Positions 1-8,227 of a DNA stretch of 64,000 nucleotides are shown one piece after another. The stretch lies in assembly GCA_013299105.1 (NCBI GenBank), contig JAAFJY010000031.1:37155-101154 (forward strand), in the 5' to 3' direction. This stretch comes from Chitinophagales bacterium (lineage in GTDB: Bacteria > Bacteroidota > Bacteroidia > Chitinophagales > Saprospiraceae). The notes beneath the pieces are model-generated. The model was not told the DNA's origin and did no database searches. It saw only the letters and a list, made by a program, of their open reading frames with translations. The position numbers and the translations under genes are program-made. Each line of letters begins with the position of its first letter. Positions within the stretch are counted from its first letter, which is position 1.

Positions 1-81
1 GACCCGCGCACCCTGTGTTTTGGGCATGGCCCGGTTTTGTATGAGCGGGGCGAGCTGAAACGATTCCTTGCCTGTTTGTAA
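1..81 (+). CDS. C-terminal end of a hydrolase-like protein (partial)
   Basis: Frame 1 is open from the window edge to a TAA at 79-81 and encodes 26 residues containing CFGHGPVLYERGELKRF. A GHGPVL-type stretch followed by a short helix is seen at the C-terminus of metallo-beta-lactamase-fold hydrolases, so that family is a reasonable guess. The segment is too short for certainty. It runs in the same direction as the oxidoreductase that starts about 30 bp downstream, so the two may be co-transcribed. Confidence 0.45.
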   Translation, partial: DPRTLCFGHGPVLYERGELKRFLACL

Positions 82-110
82 AGGGAATGGCAAAAACAGA
101 AACCCAGCAC

Positions 111-689
111 ATGAAAAAAATCCTCTTGATTCTAGGACACCCCGACCCGGAAAGTTACAACCACGCCCTGTTTCAAGCTTATTTGAAAGGCGCAAATGAA
201 GGGGCACACGAGCTCAAAACCATTCAAATTGCGGAATTAAACTTCCAGCCCAACCTGGCTTACGGCTACCGCAAAAGAACGGAGTTGGAGCCCGATTTAC
301 TGGATGCCCAAGCCAAAATCGCCTGGGCTGATCACCTGGTATGGGTGTATCCGGTTTGGTGGGGTGGCGTTCCTGCACTCATGAAAGGCTTTATTGACCG
401 GGTGTTTTTGCCGGGTTTCGCTTTTCAAAAAAGAGAAAACTCATTGATGGTCGATCCTCTGTTCAAGGGCAAAACAGCTCGGATCATTTGTACCATGGAC
501 CAACCGAACTGGTATTATCGCCTGGTGTATCGGCAGCCCAGCCACCAAATGATGAGGAGAACGGTCTTGGAGTTTTGTGGCATCAAACCCGTGAAAATTA
601 CAGCCATCGGCCCAATCAGACTCTCGAAAGAGGCCTATCGGATTGGTTTTTTACAAAAAATAGAGGCCCTGGGCCGACAAGGATTTTAA
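111..689 (+). CDS. NAD(P)H-dependent oxidoreductase, flavodoxin-2 fold (MdaB/KefF type)
   Basis: A 192-residue protein of the NAD(P)H:quinone oxidoreductase family: FMN/FAD-dependent two-electron reductases of quinones or similar acceptors in the cytoplasm. Seen: the N-terminal strand MKKILLILGHPDPESYN, where HPDPxSYN is the flavin-phosphate loop, then VYPVWWGGVPALMKGFIDRVFLPGFAF, the classic W-G-x-P-A-x-x-K-G-F-D-R-V signature of the family. Length is normal for the family. I chose the ATG at 111 because homologues begin at MKK; an in-frame ATG at 87 would add eight polar residues and lies only 3 bp after AAGGGA, so it is also possible. The substrate cannot be read from sequence. A terminator-like hairpin follows. 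Confidence 0.88.
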   Translation: MKKILLILGHPDPESYNHALFQAYLKGANEGAHELKTIQIAELNFQPNLAYGYRKRTELEPDLLDAQAKIAWADHLVWVYPVWWGGVPALMKGFIDRVFLPGFAFQKRENSLMVDPLFKGKTARIICTMDQPNWYYRLVYRQPSHQMMRRTVLEFCGIKPVKITAIGPIRLSKEAYRIGFLQKIEALGRQGF

Positions 690-711
690 CCGAGAGCAGT
701 TTTTAGGTTGT

Positions 712-743
712 GGCCCCGTTTTTTAGCGGGGCTGCTTTGTTTT
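712..743 (+). terminator. Rho-independent terminator after the oxidoreductase
   Basis: GCCCCG (713-718) pairs with CGGGGC (727-732) around a TTTTTTAG loop, followed by a T-rich run. It begins 23 bp after the stop of the oxidoreductase gene. Confidence 0.7.
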
Positions 744-799
744 GATTTGCAGAGACAAGTTTTGGAACAAAAAGTGGATGCAGGGCTGAAGATTAGTTT

Positions 800-807
800 T
801 ACTTTTG
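800..807 (+). promoter_or_regulatory. Bacteroidota -7 box TACTTTTG
   Basis: TACTTTTG fits the TAnnTTTG -7 consensus of the Bacteroidota primary sigma factor and lies about 47 bp before the preferred ATG (854) of the Crp/Fnr regulator. No good -33 TTTG is seen at the expected distance, so this rests on the -7 element and position. Confidence 0.4.
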
Positions 808-853
808 TAAAGTGCTTCAGCAAAATTTAGCGGATCAACAAATCCCATCTACA

Positions 854-1408
854 ATGCTTCAACACTTTGAAAAATACATAAAATTGAGTGCACCTCTGAA
901 AGATGAGCTTACCAAAAGAGTAACATTAAAAACTTTCAAAAAAGGGCACCTTGTACACAACGCTGACAAGGTTTGCACAAAAAGTTACTTTATTCAAAAA
1001 GGCTTGATGCGGCTTTATTCCATCAAAGACGGAAAGGAAATTACAGCCTTTTTTTGTGCCGAAAACGAATGGGTAAACTCTCCGAATAGTTTTATACAGC
1101 AGCAGTTGGACATTTATTACATCGACACGATTGAAGCCACTGAATGTTATTGCCTAAATGTGGGGGACCTCGTTTATCTGTTTGAGCATTTCCCTGAAAT
1201 GGAACAGTACGCAAGGCTATCTATGGGTACAAACTTGGCTTACTATTTGGAACGCATCAGTTCAATGCATTTTACAAGGGCCACAGAAAAATACCAGCAT
1301 TTTTGTAAAACCTATCAAGATGTCCATCATCGCATTCCCCTTGGCATGGTTTCTTCCTATTTGGGCATCACACAAGAGACCCTGAGTAGAATTAGAGCAG
1401 AAAAGTGA
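854..1408 (+). CDS. Crp/Fnr family transcriptional regulator
   Basis: A 184-residue protein with an N-terminal cyclic-nucleotide-binding-like beta-roll (KGHLVHNADKVCTKSYFIQKGLMRLYSIKDGKEIT) and a C-terminal winged-helix region ending LGMVSSYLGITQETLSRIR, where GITxETLSRIR is the recognition helix typical of Bacteroidota Crp/Fnr regulators. No four-cysteine FeS motif is visible, so it is not a classical FNR oxygen sensor; the ligand is unknown. An upstream in-frame GTG at 812 would add 14 unconserved residues, so the ATG at 854 is preferred. Immediately downstream lies an FNR-like palindrome in front of a secreted hydrolase gene, which makes that gene the likely target. Confidence 0.88.
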   Translation: MLQHFEKYIKLSAPLKDELTKRVTLKTFKKGHLVHNADKVCTKSYFIQKGLMRLYSIKDGKEITAFFCAENEWVNSPNSFIQQQLDIYYIDTIEATECYCLNVGDLVYLFEHFPEMEQYARLSMGTNLAYYLERISSMHFTRATEKYQHFCKTYQDVHHRIPLGMVSSYLGITQETLSRIRAEK

Positions 1409-1459
1409 TGTTTGTAAAAGCTTACCCTGCTCACATTTCGGCCCAAAAGGCTGTTTTTA

Positions 1460-1487
1460 TGATTTTTTGATCTAGGTCAAAAATCAT
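1460..1487. promoter_or_regulatory. FNR/Crp-like palindromic operator
   Basis: Near-perfect dyad centred on TTGATCTAGGTCAA (1467-1480), one mismatch from the FNR consensus TTGATnnnnATCAA. The symmetry extends outward through flanking T and A runs to ATGAT/ATCAT. It lies about 50 bp upstream of the hydrolase start at 1536 and just after the Crp/Fnr gene, a typical position for the regulator's own site. Confidence 0.6.
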
Positions 1488-1535
1488 TTAAAAACTGCAA
1501 CAGACATTTGCCATCGAATTTAAACGAAAAGAAAG

Positions 1536-2381
1536 ATGTCAAATACCTGCAAATGTGCAACCCTTGTTTTCATATTACTTTTTTCAGCTGAACTTGCTGC
1601 TCAAATAAGGCTAGCCACACCCAATGTGGAAAGCATCCTGTACGTAGGCAAAGCCAAAAAGCAGGCTTTGATTGTAGGACTTGGTGGGTCGGAAGGAGGC
1701 AATGCCTGGGCAAGTTCTTATTGGGAAAAAACAAGAAAACAATTCATTGACCAAGGCTACGCTTTTTTGGCTTTGGGATATTTTGGTGCCCAAGGCACAC
1801 CCGATACCTTGAATAAAATTGCGATAGACGATGTATACAAAGCCATAAAAGTGGCTGCAAAAAACAAACACATCAATAAAAACAAGATAGCCATCATTGG
1901 AGGGTCAAGGGGTGCTGATTTAGCCCTGCTTTTGGGTATACACTACAAAGACATCAAGTGTGTAGTTGGCATTGTGGGCAGCAACGCCGTTTTTCCAGGG
2001 CATACAAATCATTTCACTACCTCTTGTTGGACTTTTCAAAACCAAGAATTGCCATTTGTCCCCGTAAATGAAGCCGCCGTTCCCTTCCTCATGAAAGGCG
2101 ATTTAAAGGGCACTTTTGAAGCCATGCTCAAGGATAGTAGCGCCGTTAACAATGCATTGATCAAAGTTGAAAAAATCAATGGTCCTATTCTGTTTCTTTC
2201 GGCGACCGAAGATGAAATTTGCCCTTCGACTCCTATGGCTGAAAAGATGGTCTCCAGGCTTGTTTCCAAGGACTTCAAGCACCATTTTGAGCACATCCCT
2301 GTAGAAGGTGGGCACTCAGCTCCACTGAAACATTTTGATTTGGTGCTTCGATTTTTGGGGAGGCATTTTATGGGAAATTGA
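1536..2381 (+). CDS. Exported alpha/beta hydrolase (BAAT/dienelactone-hydrolase-like)
   Basis: A 281-residue protein. The N-terminus TCKCATLVFILLFSAELAAQ is a signal peptide, so it probably acts in the periplasm. The body shows an alpha/beta-hydrolase core: LIVGLGGSEGG (oxyanion region), the nucleophile elbow GGSRGADLALLLG (G-x-S-x-G-like, Ser near residue 128), a late LFLSATEDEICPS strand carrying the acid, and EGGHSAPLK with the catalytic His. The pattern matches the C-terminal domain of acyl-CoA thioesterase/BAAT proteins, here without the N-terminal Ig-like domain, so a dienelactone-hydrolase-like or esterase function is equally possible. A Crp/Fnr-type palindrome sits about 50 bp upstream, suggesting control by the neighbouring regulator. 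Confidence 0.78.
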   Translation: MSNTCKCATLVFILLFSAELAAQIRLATPNVESILYVGKAKKQALIVGLGGSEGGNAWASSYWEKTRKQFIDQGYAFLALGYFGAQGTPDTLNKIAIDDVYKAIKVAAKNKHINKNKIAIIGGSRGADLALLLGIHYKDIKCVVGIVGSNAVFPGHTNHFTTSCWTFQNQELPFVPVNEAAVPFLMKGDLKGTFEAMLKDSSAVNNALIKVEKINGPILFLSATEDEICPSTPMAEKMVSRLVSKDFKHHFEHIPVEGGHSAPLKHFDLVLRFLGRHFMGN

Positions 2382-2570
2382 TACGCGTTTGGGGCCTTTG
2401 TGACTTGTCCAAAAATCCCCCTTGTAGCCCATGGCCATTGCACTCTTGCGCAGGCTGCCACCTAAGTACATTTGCCCGTTCACAAGTTCTGCTTTGTGCC
2501 GGGGCAAGGCTTCATAAAAGCGCATGGATGGCCTGGATTCGGGTGTATGTTCTGACATGGTTAAATCCAA
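2316..2570 (-). pseudogene. Short fragment, possibly the start of a Uma2-like gene
   Basis: An 84-residue reading frame that overlaps the end of the AAA ATPase gene by 10 bp and is antisense to the last 66 bp of the hydrolase. The first half (FYEALPRHKAELVNGQMYLGGSLRKSAMAMGY) looks coding, and ELVNGQMYL resembles the KYELVNGEI opening of Uma2-type nuclease-fold proteins. The second half is basic and low-complexity and unlike any family I recognise. I read it as a broken gene whose 3' part is lost. It may simply be a non-coding frame. Confidence 0.25.
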
Positions 2571-4114
2571 ATCAAATGCACTTTCAAATCGCCATGCTGG
2601 ATTTCCTCACGCTCGCCTACGCGTTCAGGGTCACTCATTTTGCGGCGGAATACCACTAAATAGCCTTCACTGAGGCCCATGCGGCGGGTATAGGTGGCTA
2701 ATTGGTCCAGGGCTTTTTCGCGTTGATAGTGATTTTCCACTTTCAACTCAAAAGCAAATTTTTGCCCTGCAAATTCAATCACCAAGTCAATGTATTTTAA
2801 ACCCAGGCCATACTGACGGCGAATATAACCTCCACCATTGACGATGCGTTGCAGCCAGGCCATGAAGGTCAGGTGATGGGCAGCCTCATTGTACTGCTTG
2901 CGCGCAGTAACCATTTCGCCATTTTCTTTGTAAAAGTCAACGAATCGAGCCAGTACTTTTTCAATGTCCAATTTGCCATCGGGCAGCACATACCAGCGGG
3001 GGTCCTGGACAAACGAAACTTGCTCTACCCAGGAAAGCTCTCTTGGGATGACTTCGCGGTAAATTGGGTTGGCGATCTCGAACCCTTGTTGTCGGCGCGT
3101 GATCAAGCCTAGGTCAATCACGTACTGAATGTCTTCGGTAGAAATTGCATTGGGGTCAAAGCTATCAGCTCCGCCTACGATGGCACCGATCACTTTCGCT
3201 ACCCTGTTTTCGGTCAACTTATCCGCCAATTGATCCAAGTGGGTATCACGGCACTGGATCAAGATTTCAACCGCAGCATACACATCGGCACTTTCAATGG
3301 TCCGACCTTCGGGCTGTACTTTGTGTTCTTCAAAGCACAACTCACGCCCGATGGCATTGACTAGCCAGGGCTGGCCTTGGGTTTGCTCAAAAATCAGTGC
3401 CAGTGCCTCATCAGAAAAGCTTTGGCCGGTTTCGGCAGTATGTTGAGCATAAAGTGTTCGAACTTCCTCCGCTGTGAAGTTCTGCATCACCAAAGATTTG
3501 TCCTTGATGTTAAAAGCAGAGCCACCCAATACATATTTTTGCTCCGATTCCGAGTAAATGCGGTAATCTCGCAGGTCGCGCAAGCCAATGAGCGCCACCG
3601 ACCAGGGGAAACTTTCAGGACGCAGGTTATACCCATTGCGCATTTGGCGCAGTAGTGAGAGCAAAGAGTCGCCAATCAGGGCATCGACTTCGTCAATAAA
3701 AAGCACCAGTGGTTTGGGCAATTCGCCACACCAGGTGGTTAAAAATTCACTCAAACCCTTTTCTTCAAAGGCAACCTTGGTGCATTCGGGCGAGGGCCAA
3801 TATTCTTTGGGAAGGTAATGTTTGGCATGGATAATCAGGTTACTCATAAATACCCGATTAGCAGCCACTACATTGTTGCGAAACGCTTGTGCATCCTCAA
3901 TATTCACATACAGGGCGATGTATTTTCCCTCCTGGTTGATCAGTTTCATGTAGGAAATAATGGTAGTTGTTTTTCCGGTCTGGCGGGGTGCGTGTAAAAT
4001 GAAATATTTTTTGTTCTCCACCAGTTCCATCACCCCTTTCAAGCGCGAAATAGGCGCTATTTGATAATGGTCTGCTGCCACACAAGGCCCAGATGTATTG
4101 AAAAAGCGTTTCAT
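2561..4114 (-). CDS. AAA family ATPase with C-terminal PD-(D/E)XK-like domain
   Basis: A 517-residue protein. The N-terminal AAA_14-like ATPase has Walker A at about residues 42-50 (APRQTGKTT) and Walker B around 136-142 (LVLFIDEVD), followed by GLRDLRDYR and a winged-helix segment containing TQGQPWLVNAIGRELC, a signature of this family. The C-terminal part has YIDLVIEFAGQKFAFELKV, the D...ExK core of a PD-(D/E)XK nuclease-like fold. Such proteins are expanded in Bacteroidota and cyanobacteria and their biological role is not established; genome-defence or mobile-element roles have been suggested for related families. It is monocistronic as far as can be seen. A short fragment frame overlaps its end. 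Confidence 0.82.
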   Translation of the reverse strand: MKRFFNTSGPCVAADHYQIAPISRLKGVMELVENKKYFILHAPRQTGKTTTIISYMKLINQEGKYIALYVNIEDAQAFRNNVVAANRVFMSNLIIHAKHYLPKEYWPSPECTKVAFEEKGLSEFLTTWCGELPKPLVLFIDEVDALIGDSLLSLLRQMRNGYNLRPESFPWSVALIGLRDLRDYRIYSESEQKYVLGGSAFNIKDKSLVMQNFTAEEVRTLYAQHTAETGQSFSDEALALIFEQTQGQPWLVNAIGRELCFEEHKVQPEGRTIESADVYAAVEILIQCRDTHLDQLADKLTENRVAKVIGAIVGGADSFDPNAISTEDIQYVIDLGLITRRQQGFEIANPIYREVIPRELSWVEQVSFVQDPRWYVLPDGKLDIEKVLARFVDFYKENGEMVTARKQYNEAAHHLTFMAWLQRIVNGGGYIRRQYGLGLKYIDLVIEFAGQKFAFELKVENHYQREKALDQLATYTRRMGLSEGYLVVFRRKMSDPERVGEREEIQHGDLKVHLIWI

Positions 4115-4259
4115 AAATGTAAAGATAAGGATATTTTCCTCAATTCAGTTCAAACGCTGAAGCTTGCATAGCTTTAGGCCGTAAAACAAGGAGACAGTTG
4201 CTTCTTTGGATTTTCCTGAACCAAAATTTCTCCATCTTGTTATCGAAAAAACCACCACT

Positions 4260-4952
4260 ATGAAACTCACGTACTACGGCCATTCCTGTTTTTTGCTCGA
4301 AACCAAAGGCTATAAACTACTTTTTGACCCCTTCATTTCCGGCAACCCTCTCTTGGGCGATACGGTCCCAAAAATCGATATCGCCAGCATCCCTGCCGAC
4401 TACATTTTACTCTCGCATGGGCACGGCGATCACTTGCTCGACGTAGAGGAGATTGTAAAAAACACGGGCGCGAGTTTCATTTCCAATTACGAAATCATCA
4501 CTTGGCTGGAAGGAAAAGGCCACCAAGGCCACCCCATGAACCACGGCGGGCATTGGCAATTTCCCTTCGGCACGGTGAAATACGTGACCGCCATCCACTC
4601 CAGCATGTTGCCTGACGGCAGCTATGGCGGCAATCCTGGTGGTTTTGTACTTTGGAACGAAGAAGGCTGCATCTATTTCGCAGGAGATACCGCCTTGACG
4701 CTTGACATGCAGCTCATCCCCATGACTTGCCCAGCCCTGGATTACGCCATTTTACCCATCGGCGACAATTTCACGATGAACGCCTCCGACGCGGCCATTG
4801 CAGCCGAGTTTGTGCGCTGCGAGAAGACCATCGGCTGCCATTACGATACTTTTGGGTACATCAAAATTGACAAGGCAGCAGCAAGCAAAGCCTTTACTGA
4901 CAAAGGAAAGCAATTGAAATTACCAACGATTGGAGAGACTTGGGATTTATAA
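4260..4952 (+). CDS. UPF0173 metal-dependent hydrolase (MBL fold)
   Basis: A 230-residue single-domain metallo-beta-lactamase-fold protein. Seen: the opening MKLTYYGHSCFLLE typical of UPF0173 (YtkL-like) proteins, FDPFISGNP, the metal-binding SHGHGDHLLD (H-x-H-x-D-H), YFAGDTALTLDMQ with the bridging Asp, and ILPIGDNFTMNASDAA. All metal ligands appear present. The family's physiological substrate is not settled. The start is set at the ATG preceding KLTYYGHS; a longer frame from 4206 adds 18 unconserved residues. It is transcribed towards a modular intergenic repeat and converges with the arginine decarboxylase gene. Confidence 0.88.
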   Translation: MKLTYYGHSCFLLETKGYKLLFDPFISGNPLLGDTVPKIDIASIPADYILLSHGHGDHLLDVEEIVKNTGASFISNYEIITWLEGKGHQGHPMNHGGHWQFPFGTVKYVTAIHSSMLPDGSYGGNPGGFVLWNEEGCIYFAGDTALTLDMQLIPMTCPALDYAILPIGDNFTMNASDAAIAAEFVRCEKTIGCHYDTFGYIKIDKAAASKAFTDKGKQLKLPTIGETWDL

Positions 4953-5065
4953 ACCAAGTCCATGATCTTTACTGTCCTTCTCAACTCCTCAACCACTCAG
5001 GAGCAGAAAAGAAGCAAAATGGACATCTTTGGCTTTTGATTAAACCTTTTGCGTGGCAATGTTAT

Positions 5066-5276
5066 TGCCAAGATCATGTTCAAAATCATGCTGGAAATCA
5101 GCAAGATAGGGTGTGGAGTGTGTAAGTGTGAGTTCGGGTGTGGAGACTTCGAACATAAGTTTCGTCTCCAATTGAAAACGAGGTTTCTTCACACTCAAAC
5201 CCAAACAAGCACACCCAAACCCAATTTCATCCGTGTTCCCGATTAGCCTCGCACAGCGAGGCAACGAAGATGTCTA
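5066..5276 (-). repeat. Modular G/T-rich intergenic repeat, copy 1
   Basis: Fills most of the 352-bp convergent gap 4953-5304. Read on the minus strand it starts with the dyad CCTCGCTGTGCGAGG, then AACACGGATGAAA, then a G/T-rich arm, a spacer and a C/A-rich arm (core 5109-5227), and ends near GCATGATTTTGAACATGAT. The same module order is found at 16858-17050 and, inverted, at 44549-44745. The two arms are imperfectly complementary and could form a long hairpin. A micro-repeat of GTTGAG type lies just before it near 4978-5000. Confidence 0.7.
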
Positions 5277-5304
5277 CTTTTTAATCTGCGACCCTCAACC
5301 AATC

Positions 5305-6750
5305 TCAATATCCCAAAATCCGAAGCATTTCCTCCGCACTTTGCTCGGCTTTGTAAAGGCGATCGACCAGATTGCCCTGGGCATCTTTGTCGATGATCAC
5401 GTGTTGGGGTGAAGGGATCAGGCAGTGTTTGATGCCGCCGTAGCCGCTGATTTGGTCTTGGTACGCAGCCGTATGGAAAAAACCCAGGTACAAAGGCTCT
5501 GGGTCATTATTTTCGTAAGTGGGCAAATAAACTTGCGCTTGGTTGACTTCAGCATTGTAATAATCGGAGTTGTCACAACTCAAACCGCCGATGTTCACCC
5601 GCTGGTAATCATTGAACCACTTGTTGAGGGGCAAAAGAATGAAACGCTCGCCGATGCCCCAAACGTCGGGCAAAGTGGTCATCAAAGAGTTGTCGATCAT
5701 GTACCAGCGCTCGGCATCATTTTGTTGTTTTTGGGCCAACACCCTAAAAATCGCTGCCCCGCTCTCCCCTACCGTGTATTTGCCGAACTCAGTAAAAATA
5801 TCGGGTTCGGGTACTTCTTCACGTTGGCAACCCTGCAGGATGGTTTTTACGATTTCCTTGATCATGTAATTGTAGTCGAACTCAAAACCCAAGGAGTTGC
5901 GAATTGGCATCCCCCCGCCGATGTTGAGGATTTCTAGGGTGCCACTTTCGCGACGCAGATTGGCGTACATGCGAATGGCCTTTCTCAATTCGCCCCAATA
6001 ATATAAAGTATCCTTGATGCCCGTGTCGACAAAGAAATGCAGGAGTTTGAGGTTGAACTTGGGGTTGTTTTTGATTTTTTCCTGGTAAAAACCCATCACA
6101 TCCGAGTTGCGGATGCCCAAACGAGAGGTGTAAAACTCGAAATTGGGTTCTTCTTCGGTAGCTACCCGAATCCCGATGTTGATCGTGCCTTCGATGTTTT
6201 GCTCATAAAATTCAATTTCCTGCACATTGTCGCACACGGGAATGACGTTGACAAATCCATCTTTGATCAAATTGACAATGCGCTGCTTGTAATGCTCAGG
6301 TTTGAAGCCATTGCATACAATGGTCACATTTTTATCGATCAAACCTTTGGCCAACAAGCGGCGAATGAGGTCGATGTCAAAAGCCGAGGAAGTTTCCAGT
6401 TGCACATCGTGGCTGATTGCTTCCTCTAGAATATAGCTAAAATGGTTGCTCTTGGTACAGTAGCAATACTGGTATTTGCCTTTGTAACCCAGCGATTTCA
6501 TGGCGCGGGTGAAGAGGTTCCGGGCTTTTTTGATTTGTGAGCCAATTTTTGGCAAGTAGGTCAACTTAAGGGGGGTGCCGTATTTTTGAATCAGGTGCAT
6601 CAGCGGAATGCCGTTGAAAACAAGATACCCTTGCTCATCTATATCGAAGCCTTCCTGGGGAAAATAAAACGTTTGGTCGATGAGGTCAAAATAGCGGTTG
6701 GTATTGGCCACTTCGCAATGCTTGAAACGGTGAAGAAAGAGATTGGTCAA
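5305..6750 (-). CDS. speA: Arginine decarboxylase (fold III, group IV PLP-dependent)
   Basis: Decarboxylates arginine to agmatine for polyamine synthesis in the cytoplasm. It is 481 residues, matching the short Bacteroidota arginine decarboxylases. Seen: YFDLIDQTFYFPQEGFD near the N-terminus, YCYCTKSNHFSYILEEA, where the Lys is the expected PLP lysine, HFFVDTGIKDT, LNIGGGMPIRN (PLP-phosphate loop), EFGKYTVGESGA, and CDNSDYYN near the C-terminus with the substrate-binding Cys-Asp. The first codon is TTG (6748-6750) preceded directly by an in-frame TGA; a GTG at 6709-6711, just before the conserved NRYFDLID, is an alternative start giving 468 residues. It is divergent from an arginase-fold gene. 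Confidence 0.9.
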   Translation of the reverse strand: MTNLFLHRFKHCEVANTNRYFDLIDQTFYFPQEGFDIDEQGYLVFNGIPLMHLIQKYGTPLKLTYLPKIGSQIKKARNLFTRAMKSLGYKGKYQYCYCTKSNHFSYILEEAISHDVQLETSSAFDIDLIRRLLAKGLIDKNVTIVCNGFKPEHYKQRIVNLIKDGFVNVIPVCDNVQEIEFYEQNIEGTINIGIRVATEEEPNFEFYTSRLGIRNSDVMGFYQEKIKNNPKFNLKLLHFFVDTGIKDTLYYWGELRKAIRMYANLRRESGTLEILNIGGGMPIRNSLGFEFDYNYMIKEIVKTILQGCQREEVPEPDIFTEFGKYTVGESGAAIFRVLAQKQQNDAERWYMIDNSLMTTLPDVWGIGERFILLPLNKWFNDYQRVNIGGLSCDNSDYYNAEVNQAQVYLPTYENNDPEPLYLGFFHTAAYQDQISGYGGIKHCLIPSPQHVIIDKDAQGNLVDRLYKAEQSAEEMLRILGY

Positions 6751-6806
6751 TCACGAATGGGAGCTTTTCTTGGTATATAAGCTTTTTCACAGTGCAAGGA
6801 CCAGCG

Positions 6807-6814
6807 CAAAAGTA
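6807..6814 (-). promoter_or_regulatory. -7 box (TACTTTTG) for the arginine decarboxylase gene
   Basis: On the minus strand TACTTTTG fits TAnnTTTG and lies about 57 bp before the TTG start. No convincing -33 element is visible. The rest of the 311-bp divergent gap 6751-7061 shows only short AACTAACA-type micro-repeats (6982-7005). Confidence 0.35.
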
Positions 6815-7061
6815 CATCAAATTGAGGGTTTTAATAACTATTTTGCAGGATGCTTTTCTGTCAAAAACCAACATCATTCATAATCCTCCTTAACAAGAAT
6901 ATCAGACTGGCCCTTGTCTGAAATATTGTACGACAAAATCCTCACCACTAATTTTTCAGAAAAGGAAGATGCGATCCGCACTAACAACTAACAACTAACC
7001 ACTAAAAAACCCTTCAACTTCTACTCAGCTTTTGTAGTTTAGCCCCCACTAAAACCACGAC

Positions 7062-8171
7062 ATGCTCGACAACTGGCTCTACCCTGTTTCCGGAAATTTG
7101 GTACCAGATCCCAAAATGGATCAATGCTTGGGTGCCAAAATTAAGATTTTCACCCAAGGCCGTTTTCCCAATTTGAATGGCGTACAAGTTGCCCTGCTGA
7201 GTCTGGAAGAGGCCGAGGGCGACGCCGTTCGTCAGGCACTATACGCGCTCTATTTCCCCTTCGATCAATTACAAATCGCAGATCTTGGTGCCTTGCAAAA
7301 AAACACCGCAGAGTTTATCATGCCTGTTTTGATTGAGCTGCATGAAAGCGGGATTATCCCTTTGATCATTGGCAGGCTACCTGAGCAGGTTTTGTTGCAA
7401 TACCAGGGTTTGCAGCACGAGTTGCAAAATATCAACATGATCTGGACCGATTCAAAAATTCCCCTTTCGTTACCCGATCAAGCGCAAGAAAGTGCTTTGT
7501 TAAACCAACTGGTTTTTCACGAGAAATCCAAGTTATTCAACCTCAGCATTTTAGGCTGTCAAACCCACTATGTTTCTCCAGTAACCTACCGGCTGATGGA
7601 AGAATTACTGTTCGAGTATGTGCGCCTCGGTGCTGCTCGCGACAACCTCAGCGAACTGGAGCCCCTGTTGCGCTACGGTGACTTGTTTGCCTTGAATCTT
7701 GCAGCGCTGAAGCAAAGCGAAGCTCCTGGACAAGTCAATGCCAGCCCCAGCGGCTTTTTAATCGAAGAAGCATGTCAAATCTGTCGCTACGCAGGCATGA
7801 GCGACAAACTGAAGTCTTTTGGCATTTACGGATTCCAGGCCGCTTTGGACCAAAACCAACAAACTGCTCAAGTCATTTCTCAGCTGATCTGGTACTTTTT
7901 GGATGGCGTGTTCAATCGCAAGGGTGATTTCCCCATCTCCACCGAGGGAATGCTGGAGTACATGGTACACCTCAAGCAGCTCGATTACACCCTCACTTTT
8001 TGGAAAAGTCAGGGCAGTGGTCGTTGGTGGTTGCAAGTGCCCAGCCAGCGCAAAGACAACAAGGAACAAACCCGCCACCGCCTTCTTCCTTGCACCTATA
8101 ATGATTACAAAATGGCCACCCAAGATGAATTGGGCGACCGTTTGGTTAATGCGTTCAAGCGTTTTGGTTGA
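7062..8171 (+). CDS. Arginase/formimidoylglutamase-fold protein lacking catalytic metal ligands
   Basis: A 369-residue ureohydrolase-fold protein of the Bacteroidota type usually annotated formimidoylglutamase. It aligns by eye to that family: SPVS-like opening, IIPLIIGRLPEQVLLQYQG where arginases have GGDHS, NMIWTDSKIPL where DAHxD is expected, ALNLAALKQSEAPGQVNASPSGF where SxDxDxxDP is expected, and EEACQICRYAGMSDKLKSFGIY. The His and Asp metal ligands are thus absent at every canonical site, so I infer it is not an active ureohydrolase. Its position divergent from arginine decarboxylase suggests a regulatory or structural role in arginine/polyamine metabolism. The ATG lies 11 codons before the first conserved residues and follows a short leader. 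Confidence 0.75.
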   Translation: MLDNWLYPVSGNLVPDPKMDQCLGAKIKIFTQGRFPNLNGVQVALLSLEEAEGDAVRQALYALYFPFDQLQIADLGALQKNTAEFIMPVLIELHESGIIPLIIGRLPEQVLLQYQGLQHELQNINMIWTDSKIPLSLPDQAQESALLNQLVFHEKSKLFNLSILGCQTHYVSPVTYRLMEELLFEYVRLGAARDNLSELEPLLRYGDLFALNLAALKQSEAPGQVNASPSGFLIEEACQICRYAGMSDKLKSFGIYGFQAALDQNQQTAQVISQLIWYFLDGVFNRKGDFPISTEGMLEYMVHLKQLDYTLTFWKSQGSGRWWLQVPSQRKDNKEQTRHRLLPCTYNDYKMATQDELGDRLVNAFKRFG

Positions 8172-8227
8172 AAAGTTGAGAAGAGGCGTCCAGGACACTT
8201 TTATTGGAGCCGAGACACCCTAACCAG

